A stretch of 13,607 bases of DNA. Source: Glomus cerebriforme (lineage: Eukaryota > Glomeromycota > Glomeromycetes > Glomerales > Glomeraceae). A program made the position numbers and the translations under genes. The notes below the pieces were generated by a model. The model saw only the letters and a list, made by a program, of their open reading frames with translations, was not told the DNA's origin and ran no database searches. Location of the stretch: assembly GCA_003550305.1 (NCBI GenBank), contig QKYT01000050.1, forward strand, positions 318,541 to 332,147, in the 5' to 3' direction. Position 1 is the first letter of the stretch; the number at the start of each line of letters is the position of its first letter. Shown piece by piece: positions 1 to 9,009 of the stretch.

Positions 1-160
1 AAGGATTTATTACAGTTCTCCATTGTACATAAATTCGTAAGATATTATCAACAGTAGGTTTGCTAATATGTAATAATCTAGCAATTTTATTTCNGCTATA
101 ACCATCATGATGAAGATAAATAATTCTCCACTTCAAGTCCTCACTAAAAGCAACAGCCAT
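1..160 (-). CDS. Tc1/mariner-type transposase, N-terminal fragment cut by window edge
   Basis: Read on the minus strand from the ATG at 160-158, 53 codons stay open to the window edge. The protein starts MAVAFSEDLKWRIIYLHHDG and continues through a helix-turn-helix with IARLLHISKPTVDNIL at about residues 26-41. This is the DNA-binding start of Tc1/mariner (IS630 superfamily) transposases, which bind terminal inverted repeats before cut-and-paste transposition at TA. The style, with an early SEDLKWRI and a GYS turn before the HTH, resembles transposases abundant in Glomeromycotina; that comparison is from memory. One codon contains an N (base 94). The DDE catalytic domain would lie outside the window, so intactness cannot be judged. 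Confidence is high for the family and low for function. Confidence 0.85.
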   Translation of the reverse strand, partial: MAVAFSEDLKWRIIYLHHDGYSXNKIARLLHISKPTVDNILRIYVQWRTVINP

Positions 161-528
161 TGGAAAAAATAACNTCTAAAAATTGAATAATCTGAATAAT
201 TTCAATAATTAGTAAATAATCGCTAACTTTAAGCGAAAAAAACACAAAAAACTACATAATAACTTATTCTAAAACTCAACAAAAAGGCACAAATGAACCT
301 AATTATGCTAATATTGGCAAGGAATCTTGAGTAATTATTATAAAAGGATGCGACACATATATGAGATATAAAATATTCATGAAAAATCAGAGTTTTTTTT
401 TAATCAGATGATTGGCATTGCATATACCATTTTGAAAATAGTGATAAATGTTGAATAATACATATATTTATTAAAAATAGAAATAGTATCATTATTAGTT
501 AAAAAATTTTTTTTAAAAAATTTATATT
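161..528. other. AT-rich 5' flank of the Tc1/mariner fragment, no gene seen
   Basis: No coding potential is visible on either strand. It would hold the upstream untranslated part and outer inverted repeat of the Tc1/mariner element. A candidate outer end is the GC-richer GGATGCGACAC at about 346-356, followed by TATATA. This cannot be confirmed because the partner repeat lies outside the window. Base 174 is N. Confidence 0.4.
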
Positions 529-631
529 ATCTGGATCATCTGACCTTATCTGAGGTAAAACCGTAATCTGATCTGTCGACAAAATGTCCATCTGACTCAT
601 CTGATTTATCTGATGGATGACAGATATCTGA
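529..631. repeat. Degenerate cluster of ATCTG(A/G/T) motifs
   Basis: Nine copies of ATCTGN occur in about 100 bp, starting at 529, 538, 548, 566, 571, 590, 599, 608 and 625. Spacings of 9-10 bp recur (529/538/548 and 590/599/608). ATCTGTC at 571 and GACAGAT at 619-625 also form opposed ends. It looks like a decayed short tandem repeat; no function is implied. Confidence 0.5.
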
Positions 632-733
632 ATTTAACATGGATAATTAGTTAACAGATTGGAACTCTAACTTACGTTTCTTTCTTTCTTTTTTTGTAGA
701 TTCGGGTTTAGAATACTGGAAAGGACAAAATAG

Positions 734-764
734 TAAGTTTCGCAACACATCATGTCGAAACTTA
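734..764. repeat. Small perfect inverted repeat
   Basis: TAAGTTTCG at 734-742 is the exact reverse complement of CGAAACTTA at 756-764, with a 13-nt loop. It stands alone in AT-rich sequence. It is not followed by a clear T-run terminator context and no gene is adjacent. Confidence 0.5.
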
Positions 765-891
765 TACTTTTTTGTTTTTTTAAAAAAAATTGAACTGGTA
801 TTAATGTTTCTTTTTAATTTTAAACTTCAGGTTTTGCAATTACAATCATTAAATAGTAGATATATAGAGTTTATGTATAGTCGACCTTTTT

Positions 892-1065
892 TATAAGCAC
901 TCTTATATAAGCACTCCCTCTCTTAAAGCACAAATAATTTGGTCTGAACTTTTTTATATAGAAAATGCCTCCTTTATAATCACTTTATTAATTAAAAATA
1001 TAATCACACCAATCATCAGTCCCATATCATAGTAAATATAAGGAAAATTCTCTATTTATAAGCAC
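892..1065 (+). repeat. Left subterminal TATAAKCAC repeat array of the Tigger-like element
   Basis: TATAAGCAC occurs at 892, 906 and 1057, TATAATCAC at 975 and 999, and a variant TTAAAGCAC at 923. All are on the same strand, pointing inward from the left terminal repeat. Such iterated subterminal motifs are often transposase binding sites; that role is an inference here. Confidence 0.6.
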
Positions 1066-1178
1066 ACTAATCATATGATCTGATAATATAACTGATAAGG
1101 TATGCAGTTTGCGCAACTTGTACAGTTTTATTTACAACTATGCTATCTATTCGACAAACTTGTACTGCTGTTAGTATT

Positions 1179-2204
1179 AATATAAAGAAAGAAATCTGTG
1201 AATATATGCTAGCAAATTCCTAATGCAGTAATATGCATTTGGAAAATTGGAATCACTATTGAAAGTACCTTTGGAAGATTTGGAAGCATAATTTTCTAAT
1301 AAAATCTTTTGGATTGGAAGTTTTCAATCAAGTTTTTTACTATTGGAAGCATAAAACGCACATCACTGCCTAATGTGAAACAAACTGCTGTTGCTTCATT
1401 TTTTAATGAAAAAATAACAAAAAAAAGTAGGATCTAATCTTACTAATATTGAACTTGTTTACCTTTCACCAAATATAACTGTTCATTTTCAACCTATGGA
1501 TGCAGGTATTATTCATAGTTTTAAAACCAAATATAAGCAGGAGTTTTGTAAATATTTAATTCGTCAATTTAATTCTAGAATAGATTATGTAAAGTAAGTT
1601 ATAAACTGAAAACTATTTTTTTTTTATAAATAAAATATTAACTAATATTAATTATTAAATTTAAAAACAAGTTAAATATTAAGAAAGTAATTGATTATAT
1701 TGCTGAAGGGTGGAATAATGTTACTCAAAAAATAATACAAAATTGTTGGATTAAAACAGGTATACTTCCATTTTATAATGATAATGATGATGTAGATAAA
1801 GAAGAATCTGAATTAAATGTAGATAATGATGAAATCAAAGATCTTCTTAATCATTTGCCAGAGTCTGATGATGTAATAGAATACTTTCGGATATTTGATC
1901 ATAAAGTTCTAACTGAAGAAAATCTTACAGATGAAGAAATTATTAATTTAGTATAAGATGATAAAGAAAATCAAGAAGCAGATGAAGATGATGATGATGA
2001 TGAAATACCTGTAGTATTGGTAAAAAAGCAGTTAGTGGGTTGGAAACTTTTATTAATTTCTTTGAATAACAAAGTGATATTAAATATAATAATGAAGATT
2101 TATGTATTTTTAGAAAATATTTATAGGTAGTTAGAGAGAAAGAGTTTAATTCAAAAAAGTAAAGCACACTTGATTTATTTCTTAATAATTGTGATATGGA
2201 ATAA
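1179..2204 (+). pseudogene. Tigger/pogo (CENP-B/jerky-like) transposase remnant
   Basis: Three separable pieces are readable. At 1185 a short KKEICEYMLAN matches the start of CENP-B-type helix-turn-helix domains. At 1340-1400 a piece reading RTSLPNVKQTAVASFF is open. From 1430 the reading TNIELVYLSPN followed by QPMDAGIIHSFK is the conserved segment just after the second catalytic aspartate of DDE_1 transposases. A break at 1594-1671 looks like an intron (AAA|GTAAGTT to AAG), but its phases do not match, so there is decay or a misplaced junction. From 1675 the frame gives IAEGWNNVTQKIIQNCWIKTG, then an acidic tail with a stop at 1954. Frameshifts and stops continue to 2204, where TLDLFLNNC resembles the usual C-terminus. 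The region with the first catalytic aspartates is missing. Confidence 0.8.
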
Positions 2205-2706
2205 TTGTATTTTTTTTATTTGTTTTAATATAATAGGATAATATAAAATTATATTTTTATAGTAATAAGAAAATAGGAAGTAGTTACGCAATTTTTTTTA
2301 AAATAAGATATATAAGTTGTACGCGTTTTTTTGTATATGTTTTTGTGTAAAATAAAAGTCTATATAAAAAACAAAAATTCATAGGGGGTGGGTAGGATGA
2401 AAGGAGAGGAGAAACAGAGGAGAATTATGTCTTTTTATGCATTTATTATTGAAATTTATCAATGATTTCAGTTATAATAAAACTTTATGAATTTTNATCC
2501 AATTATTANAATTAAANATTNATTTAAAAGNTAATTAAAATCNACACGTTATAATACAATTATAATTTAATTTATATATGTAAAAAATAAAATTATAATA
2601 ACTTAAAAATGATAAAATTTTTAAAATTTTATGAATTTATTAATGTTTTACTAATAAAAAAAATTTTTTGNATATAATCANATCAAAANNAAAATTATCT
2701 ATATGT
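2205..2706. other. Non-coding right interior of the Tigger-like element
   Basis: No coding sequence is visible after the transposase remnant. A short purine- and G-rich patch (about 2384-2420, containing GGGGGTGGGTAGG) stands out against the AT background. Ten N bases fall between 2496 and 2690, so fine structure is unreliable there. Confidence 0.5.
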
Positions 2707-2794
2707 GTGATTATATAAAAAAAATCTCACTATAAGCACACCTCTTTATAATCATACCATTTGCCAGTTCCAAGAGGTATGATTATAAAGGGGG
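2707..2794. repeat. Right subterminal repeats forming an 18-bp hairpin
   Basis: GTGATTATA (2707), TATAAGCAC (2731), TATAATCAT (2747) and ATGATTATA (2779) repeat the left-end motif in both orientations. Positions 2741-2758 and 2777-2794 are reverse complements at 17 of 18 bases, around an 18-nt loop. The right end is therefore a strong hairpin, whereas the left end has mostly same-strand copies. Confidence 0.65.
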
Positions 2795-2913
2795 TCAACT
2801 GTATATTAAATTGTAAATGTATCAAAATTTATTAATAAAATATTATTTCTTTACTAAATTATCACTATATAATAAATAATTTTTAGAAATAACATCAAAA
2901 ATTTATTGAATAT

Positions 2914-3146
2914 GTTACAACCCAAACTTAATCATATTCCAAATCCAATTTGAGATATTCCAAATCAAACTTGAGATAATCCTATATCTGAAATTTAACC
3001 ATATTCCAAACTAAACTAGTAAATTTTAAATGTTTAAGATATCTCAAATTATTATCTAAGACTAGTTTAGTTTGGAATATGGTCAAGTTTTAGATATAAG
3101 GTTTTTCCAAGTTTAATTTGGAACATGATAGTGTTTGGGCTACAAC
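2914..3146. mobile_element. Foldback MITE with long terminal inverted repeats
   Basis: The whole segment is an imperfect palindrome. The outer ends read GTTACAACCCAAAC (2914) and, on the other strand from 3146, GTTGTAGCCCAAAC. The inner 22 bp at 2999-3020 and 3061-3082 are perfect reverse complements. The unpaired centre is 40 bp (3021-3060). The left arm is 107 bp and the right 86 bp. It has no coding capacity. AATAT occurs just before 2914 and again at 3148-3152, a possible target duplication offset by one base, so the exact edges are uncertain by about one base. This is the architecture of a miniature inverted-repeat element; the superfamily cannot be assigned. Confidence 0.75.
2934..2975. 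repeat. 21-bp tandem duplication within the left MITE arm
   Basis: 2934-2954 and 2955-2975 are adjacent 21-bp copies, both starting ATATTCCAAATC and ending TTGAG. The right arm has one equivalent copy. The difference between the arms (107 against 86 bp) is exactly 21 bp, so one duplication accounts for the length asymmetry. Confidence 0.7.
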
Positions 3147-3241
3147 AAATATATCATAATAAAATAGTTTAAGGGTAGCAAAATTTTTATTACTATTTGG
3201 GATAGTATGGAGACTTTTCCTTTTAAATAAAAAAAATTAAA

Positions 3242-3283
3242 AAGACCAATCAGTCTTAAAAAGATTGTAAGACTGACGGTCTT
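3242..3283. repeat. Hairpin with 16-17 nt arms
   Basis: 3242-3258 (AAGACCAATCAGTCTTA) pairs with 3268-3283 (TAAGACTGACGGTCTT) with one small bulge and a 9-nt loop. CAGTCTT/AAGACTG fragments recur just downstream, suggesting a decayed palindromic repeat and not a transcription terminator. Confidence 0.55.
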
Positions 3284-3323
3284 ATCAGTCTTTGATCATG
3301 TGATTTGAGATCAAAAGATTGAG

Positions 3324-3372
3324 GTCCTATACTGAGATGGACCAGTCTGTCTTTTTATAATATAGGACTGGT
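3324..3372. repeat. Second inverted repeat with GTCCTATA arms
   Basis: GTCCTATA at 3324-3331 is the exact reverse complement of TATAGGAC at 3361-3368. Inside it, ACCAGTC (3341) is complementary to GACTGGT (3366). It shares CAGTC/GACTG fragments with the hairpin 40 bp upstream, so the two are probably parts of one eroded element. Confidence 0.45.
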
Positions 3373-4099
3373 AAAATTGTGATCTTTCAGGACCATTGAC
3401 CATCTTTACAGTCATCATATTCTAAAACAAGCTAATCATTTTATTTGAAAACTTTAAGGAATTTGCCACACTTAATATTTTAGATTTAGAAACAAATAAT
3501 GCATTTCTAATTGTTTGTTGATTCACATTTTGACATTCGGCTTAATGTAATATTTTGTTGATTTTATCATTTTTCTGATATTTTTTGCACATTTCAGATA
3601 ATCGATTTCTCCTCTACTAACTACCACACCAACTCCAACATCACTATGAAAAATTCACAGTCATATGATATTTACTAATTAAATATGCACAAGCATGTAA
3701 AAACATATGATGCACCTGTGATAAATAGGAGGATTCTTAATGTGTACCCCAGATGTAGATCTTTTATCCTAAACTCCGGAGGTGTAGACTCTTATCCTGT
3801 ACCCTCCTTGAATTTGATTGGTCCAAATCAAATATCTATCAATCGCGTATTTTTTTTCAAAGTTCGATTAAAATAAAAAATTTATCATCTCATTAAAATA
3901 AAGATTTGAAAAACTTTTCTATGAATAAGCAGTTGTTTTATTATTTTTAGCAATAGAAATTAGGTTATATAAGAGCGAGCTGTACTATTAAGCTCAATAA
4001 TAAATAACTCATATAATGATAGTTTATAATAAAATTGCAACATTGGTTTTTTCTTTTTATGTTAATTTTATTTAAAAAGTTTATTCTCCATATACTTAC
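3373..4099. other. Stretch without a supported gene; short direct repeat
   Basis: No convincing coding region is visible. A 63-codon open frame at 3685-3876 has no recognisable domain. A locally GC-richer patch holds two diverged direct copies, 3754-3777 and 3783-3807, both beginning TGTAGA, containing TTATCCT and ending TCC. ATTTGATT and AATCAAAT lie opposed at about 3811-3832. The TATATAAG at about 3967 resembles a TATA box, but no plus-strand gene follows it. Confidence 0.4.
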
Positions 4100-5835
4100 A
4101 TAATCACCAAAATCTCCACTATCTTCCATGATCTTTCTAGCTTCTTCAAGTGTTATATTACTTTTATCTTAAAGAATTAAGCGCAATGCAGTTTCAGGAA
4201 CTAAAACTTTCTGCAAAAAATCCACTGGATTCTTAGGATGAGTTAAGTCATATATTAAAATGTTTTTAAATAAAAAAAGTTTTGAAAGTACATCAACAAT
4301 AATATTTAATCCTTTTGAATTATAGTATCCTGGCTATATGAGAAATAAATTTAATATTATTAGTATAAATAGTATTTAATTTAATTCTATAAATTGAAAA
4401 AAAAAAATTTTTTACTTATTCTTAATTTTTCAAACTGATTTATTAATATCATCAGAGTTCCCGCCTTTCTTGATCCAACTTCTGCACATATTTCTAAAGA
4501 AAAATTCCAGTAATAACTACTAATTTCTTATTAATAATATTAAGAAGCTCGTTCTTCATTTAAATTATTCAACCTTCAAGTAATTCAAAATTAATTTCTG
4601 TAGGATAACCCTTTCAAATACCATCAGGAACAATTGTTATCTTTACATGGTAAATTTTGCAAAATGAATGGCGATCTTCATTTGTAGGTTTTCTAATGTA
4701 AAAAATAAAGTTTATTTAGTTATTAAATATTCAATATATATATATATTTTTTAATTTAAAAAAAATTAAAATAGTTTTTACCATCTTGTTTTGCAATTTT
4801 ATTTAATAAAAGGCGGATCTTTAATGGAAGTGGATAGGGTAAAAATTCTGAACAAAAAGGATATTTACTACCTATTTAACAATTTAAATGTATTATTGTT
4901 TATGTAATAATTTTTTAAAAAATAAATAAAATGAATGTATACCTGAGGAAGAAAGTGATGCATCCATAGAATAATCATCTTTTGGCTTAAATTATTTTTA
5001 AATTTTAGTTTATATACTGTAATTATAATAATTATTAACCAAAACAAAAATTCAGCCAAATTTTGAAGATGTAACATATTTATAGGATTGTTTTCTTTTT
5101 CTAATTATAAAATAATTATTAATTTTAATACACTATTTTTTTTTTTGCAGGAAAAAAAATAATTTCAACCCATTTCTTATCTTGGCTTTGCCAAGCTTTT
5201 GTTTCTAAACCTAAAGAATTATTTTCTGTTTCTTCCAGTCTTTCAACTTCATTTGTCTGAAATGTATTTTGTTGATGTAATATTAATGCAGTTTTTTTAG
5301 AAGATTTAGTAGTTTCAAGCTGGCTTTTCATTTTTCTTTTTGAAACACGTCCTTAATTTTTATTTAAAATAAGTGAATAAATCAAATTAATAGACAATTA
5401 ATAAATAAAATTTACCTTTTGACTTTAATATTGTCAGATTCTTAATTTTTCCATTACTTTAAGATATTTTTTCTGAATTGTAGAGAGAAATTTCTTCTTT
5501 CACCAATTTATCAAGTAAAAAATAGAAATTTTTTGCTATTTTGGATTTAGCTTTTACTATTTACTGAACCTTATACCAAGTTCAGTTTAAAAGATAATTA
5601 TAATCTTTGTAACTATTTTCTTCAACATTAGTATTTTTACTTTGACCATGTATTCCTATTTCTCCAGTATTATTATATAACATTTTATACATTTTAACTA
5701 ATCATTGGAATCTTTTTGCCATCTTATAGGAAATAAATAGTAAGGAATTTCTTCTAAATTTAATTGTGTAGCAATTTTGAAAATATCTTTGCAGAAACCT
5801 CTAATTTTCATAAATATGTTAGCCATATCACTAAT
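4100..5835 (-). pseudogene. RTC4-like domain gene, multi-exon, degenerate
   Basis: Minus-strand exon pieces read in order. 5835-5416 contains LNLEEIPYYLFPIRWQKDSN and a charged region; it splices in phase to 5351 (SK|GRVSKRK), a lysine/glutamate-rich exon ending near 5125. A piece ending at 4943 (SMDASLSSSG) splices in phase to 4871-4782 (KYPFCSEFLPYPLPLK). Then come 4692-4420 (CKIYHVKITIVPDG, later EICAEVGSRKAGTLMILINQ) and 4333-4100 (VPETALRLIL, LEEARKIMEDSGDFGDY). The last two match the C-terminal RTC4 domain, named after a yeast protein linked to telomere capping; its molecular function is unclear. Stops lie at 4171-4169 and in several other exons. The donor after 4420 is ATAAGT where GTAAGT is expected. 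A CPFC-type motif reads YPFC. Frame jumps occur near 5700 and inside 4692-4420. Confidence 0.7.
5822..5835. repeat. 14-bp direct repeat, left copy (candidate target duplication)
   Basis: GCCATATCACTAAT is repeated exactly at 11256-11269. The copies bracket the 70-bp repeat unit and the LINE, and the pseudogene frame runs through them when they are merged. Confidence 0.55.
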
Positions 5836-5870
5836 AGATAGCATTCATATATTCAACATATTTGCATAAA

Positions 5871-5922
5871 TGTAATATTAATAATATATGAATAACATAT
5901 TTTTGTAATATTTCTAACATAT
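5871..5922. repeat. 70-bp tandem repeat, left partial monomer
   Basis: From TGTAATATTAATAA onward this aligns with the first 52 bp of the monomers at 11021-11228, differing at only a handful of bases. The LINE interrupts it at 5922/5923, and the rest of the monomer resumes after the LINE poly(A). Confidence 0.7.
5907..5922. repeat. LINE target-site duplication, left copy
   Basis: AATATTTCTAACATAT matches AATATCTTTAACATAT at 10964-10979 in 14 of 16 bases. It immediately precedes the LINE 5' junction. Confidence 0.65.
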
Positions 5923-6218
5923 CGAGAGGACTGGATCAACTATAGAAATGAAATTGATTCAAAATTTGAACATAAAAGGCTGTTTGAATGTATCGATCAT
6001 CTTAATCAAGACAATATCGATCAAAGAATTATAGATAACATATGGGATGATATTTCAACTATTATACAAAATGCAGCCGACGCTCATATACCTTCAAAAT
6101 TGATATCTAACAAACATATTCAAGATAATTTCTTCTCGAAAGAAGGACATTACTTCTAAGCTAACTTAGTTAGATTTAATCTAATTATGAAAGTCAACAA
6201 TATCATCAAGTCTCTAAC
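5923..6218 (+). pseudogene. LINE ORF2 remnant: end of endonuclease / linker to RT
   Basis: Frame 1 opens at the junction with REDWINYRNEIDSKFEHKRL and continues to NAADAHIPSKLI, the kind of alpha-helical linker that follows the AP endonuclease in LINE ORF2. A TAA at 6157-6159 interrupts it. The same frame resumes with VNNIIKSLT before a frameshift near 6216 moves coding to frame 3. No endonuclease catalytic motif is present, so truncation removed that domain. Confidence 0.6.
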
Positions 6219-7951
6219 ATGAACTTAACGTTATTAGACTGCTTACCTCCAGATCTCATTAAAGTTAACTTAGATCTATTATCCTATTGGTCTAACTTGC
6301 AGCTCAAATATTGGTTACCTAAAGTTGTAGACTGGATCAAAGTTACCAAACTACATACCAAATTTCTTTATAACAAACACAAATCAGAAGCTATTTCTAT
6401 AGCAATAGAGAAAAGAAACTACAACATTATTCATGGTCAACGTAAGATGATTAATTTCATTTTAAACTGTTCATCAAAAAAAATCACTATAGATAGATTA
6501 CGTGTCTCTTCTTCTGAGGGAGAGACCTTGTTAACTGAAGAAACAGATATCAAAGAAGAAGTGAAGAATACATTCAAAACCATATTCAGCGAACGTAACC
6601 ATAAATTTTTTTTCTTACCTGAAGAATGGCAAAAAGTATATACTCCCTCCGCAGACATTGATCCTACTATTTATGATTTGCTCCACAATATTCCATCAAA
6701 AGAAGAATGGCTTAATGCTATAAAACAATTGAATTTCAAATTGGCGACAGGCATCTCAGGCATTAGTTATTCACTCATAATCCATTGTTCACAAAAAACA
6801 CAGGAAATGTTTGCTAGATTCTCAGGATTAATTATGTTATCATCTATCTCTCCCACTAAGTAGAAGTTCTCTCAATTGTATTCGATTCTGAAACCTACCA
6901 ATTGGAATTTTAATTTATCACTCATATGTTCCATCCTTCTCTTAGAGTGTTTTCACAAATGTGTGATCAAAGTCCTCACCATTCATCTGTCCTCCATCCT
7001 AGTCCAGCATAATATATTAAAAGGTCCAAATTACGCTGGCCTGCCAGGTGACAATACTAATATTCTGATTTCTATTATTAATAATGTTATCTCAGATGCA
7101 AAGACAATGAAGTCAGAACTTTGGTTTACCAATCAGAACATGAAGAAAGCTTTTGACTCCATTAGCATGGTTCCTCTCGAACACACTCTACGATGTATTA
7201 AATTACCCTCAACTATCATACAGTTCCTTATCAGTTTATTTAATAATAAACAAATTTCAGTGATTACAGATTTTGGTTTCACTGATTTCTTCATGGCAGG
7301 AGCTGGTATTGATAGGGTGAAATCATATCGCTACTTTTATGGCGCATCTTTTACGACCCTCTTCTACATAGAATTCAATCTGATCCTTCTCTTGGTTATT
7401 GCAATCATTTATATTAGCCATCACAGTGTTATTATAACAAAGACAAATGTTCTCACAAAGTTCATCATATTGCTACTACAGCATTTGCCGATGATACTCA
7501 GTGAATAGGTAATTCTTAAGATAATTTACAGAGAATCATTAATCTATCCAATGAATTTTTCAACATTAATGATATACAGATAAATGGCAACAAATCCTCT
7601 TTACTCGTTATCAATTCGAAATTACCGAAGAGTGAGCAATTTATCTATATGAGTCATAATCAAGAGACTGTTAAAGTTACTGCTATAGATCCTGCTCTAA
7701 GTGAAAGAATCTTAGGAGTATGGTTTACATCAGGACTCTCTATGTGCTCTGATCTCTTTATTGCTAAAAAAGAAATCAACAACATCATTAGTCTGATCAA
7801 ATTTAAAAAGCTCACTATAGGACAAATGATTTACATTAATAACAAAGTTCTAATTTCATGCCTGACGTATGACTACAAGTTTTCCTATTATCTGACTCAC
7901 AGTTGGATAAGATTTTCTCTCCTATACTTACGAGGTATAAATACGCTTTGA
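6219..7951 (+). pseudogene. LINE ORF2 remnant: reverse transcriptase domain
   Basis: In frame 3 the linker continues and RT begins at LNFKLATGISGISYSLI (about 6727-6777). TAG at 6861-6863 stops it; the next bases read KFSQLYSILKP in the same frame, then LLECFHK and NYAGLPGDNT. Motif A reads NQNMKKAFDSI (from 7131): the catalytic aspartate that should precede MKKAFD is asparagine (AAC at 7137-7139). After GAGID at about 7312 one base is missing and coding moves to frame 2, where LLWRIFYDPLLHRI appears. Motif C is intact as FADDT (7484-7498), between a TAG at 7415 and stops at 7502 and 7517. The thumb region continues as FNINDIQING and ILGVWF to another one-base loss near 7868. RT would copy the element RNA at the nicked target. 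Confidence 0.88.
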
Positions 7952-9009
7952 ATCTTTCACGAACGATGAACAATTGTATTGTACTACATCCTGGGCTTGT
8001 CAACCTAAAATCTCTTAAATTGGCTTTAAAAGAGATGCAAATTGCTGATTTTACTGCCCAACTTAACTCCCTGGGTTTACTTAGGGATTTAATATACATA
8101 GAACTCAAAAAAAGCCAATTACATTTATTGATGACCATCCCAATTTTTTCTCATTTTCCTTTACATACAAATCTTAACATAGAGACACATTTATTTTATT
8201 TTCAAATGCTGAGTCATTTAAGATTCTGGAACTTATCTTTATCCTTACCTCAAACTGATATAGATGAATGGAGCATTCAAAGACAGGGACCTAATTTTCG
8301 TGATCTCATCCTAGAAAAATTTCCAACTGAGACCACTAAATTAATTAAATTTGCCGCTCATCACCAAATTTTTTACATCAACCAACTTTTCACCGCGGAC
8401 ACCCAGAACACTATTAGTTGGTCACAACTCAAATACTATTGCAATTTACCTTCACAAGAATCCACTTCAGTAGAGTTTACATATTTAATTTTGGAAAGTC
8501 AGAGATACCTTATGATATTACTAAATAAACCTATTTTTAACTTTTATGCTTTTAGAGAACCTATTCTTTTTTCCTCCTTAGATCGTAAGAAAAAAGAATG
8601 GATTCATTCCACTTTACTGATTCTAAAATTTTATGGAAAAATAGTAGCCAAACATAAAGAGAACGTTTTTGATATTCAACATTATACTGCTGACAACATA
8701 TATAATGAAAACAGAAATTCAAATTTAGAACTTTTCTCATGTTAAGGATACTGTAAGCTCACCACGCTACTTATCAATAATGAAGAGAGCACCAATTGTT
8801 TCTTCAGGGTGGACAGATCACATCTCAGTTCTCTTTTGAAGATTAGTTTGTCCCCACTTGACTTTAACAAAAAATTTTCTCCACTTCACTATGTATCAAA
8901 TAATCCACCAACAATTTCACTAGAAATTACTCTTTTTACTTCTAGGCCAAATATCTACCTTACCGAATATTTTCTGGATGAGGACCCATTAGCCGAATTA
9001 CTTATCTAA
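7869..9009 (+). pseudogene. LINE ORF2 remnant: post-RT region
   Basis: After the frameshift near 7868 the coding passes to frame 1 with LQVFLLSDSQLDKIFSPI and stays open to the TAA at 8743-8745. The same frame resumes, with a further open stretch at 8809-9009 closed by TAA at 9007. A competing frame just after 8740 (HVKDTVSSPRYLSIM) suggests at least one indel around 8740-8820. This region links RT to RNase H in such elements; it has no recognised catalytic motif. It is long (about 370 codons). Confidence 0.7.

Larger units (their letters stand above)
878..2801 (+). mobile_element. Tigger/pogo-like DNA transposon, internally deleted
   Basis: The left end TAGTCGACCTTT (878 onward) mirrors the right end, which read inward from 2801 is CAGTTGACCCCC. 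Both ends are flanked by TA (876-877 and 2802-2803), the target duplication expected for Tc1/mariner-superfamily elements, and CAGTTGACC-type ends are seen in Tigger elements. The element is 1924 bp, with a broken pogo/Tigger-like transposase on the plus strand (1179-2204). Copies of TATAAKCAY lie just inside both ends. The first base of the left repeat is T where the right has C, so the end may be damaged. Ambiguous bases cluster at 2496-2690. It is non-autonomous now because most of the catalytic domain is absent. Confidence 0.8.

Noticed and set aside
1943..2167. Minus-strand 74-codon frame in the Tigger-like element
   Set aside because: It is antisense to the acidic transposase tail; its histidine run mirrors GATGATGAT codons on the plus strand.
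3685..3876. 63-codon plus-strand frame
   Set aside because: No recognisable domain and it overlaps a short direct repeat; frames of this length are expected by chance.
3960..3975. TATA-box promoter
   Set aside because: TATATAAG is common in AT-rich DNA and no downstream plus-strand gene exists.
4868..5077. Minus-strand 69-codon frame as a separate membrane protein
   Set aside because: Its hydrophobic run comes from intron-like AT-rich sequence, and it overlaps the phase-consistent splice at 4943/4871 of the RTC4-like pseudogene.
6437..6658. Minus-strand frame opposite the RT linker
   Set aside because: Shadow of the plus-strand LINE coding, which has recognisable motifs.
7836..8138. Minus-strand 100-codon frame
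   Set aside because: Shadow of the post-RT region, which is in coding continuity on the plus strand.
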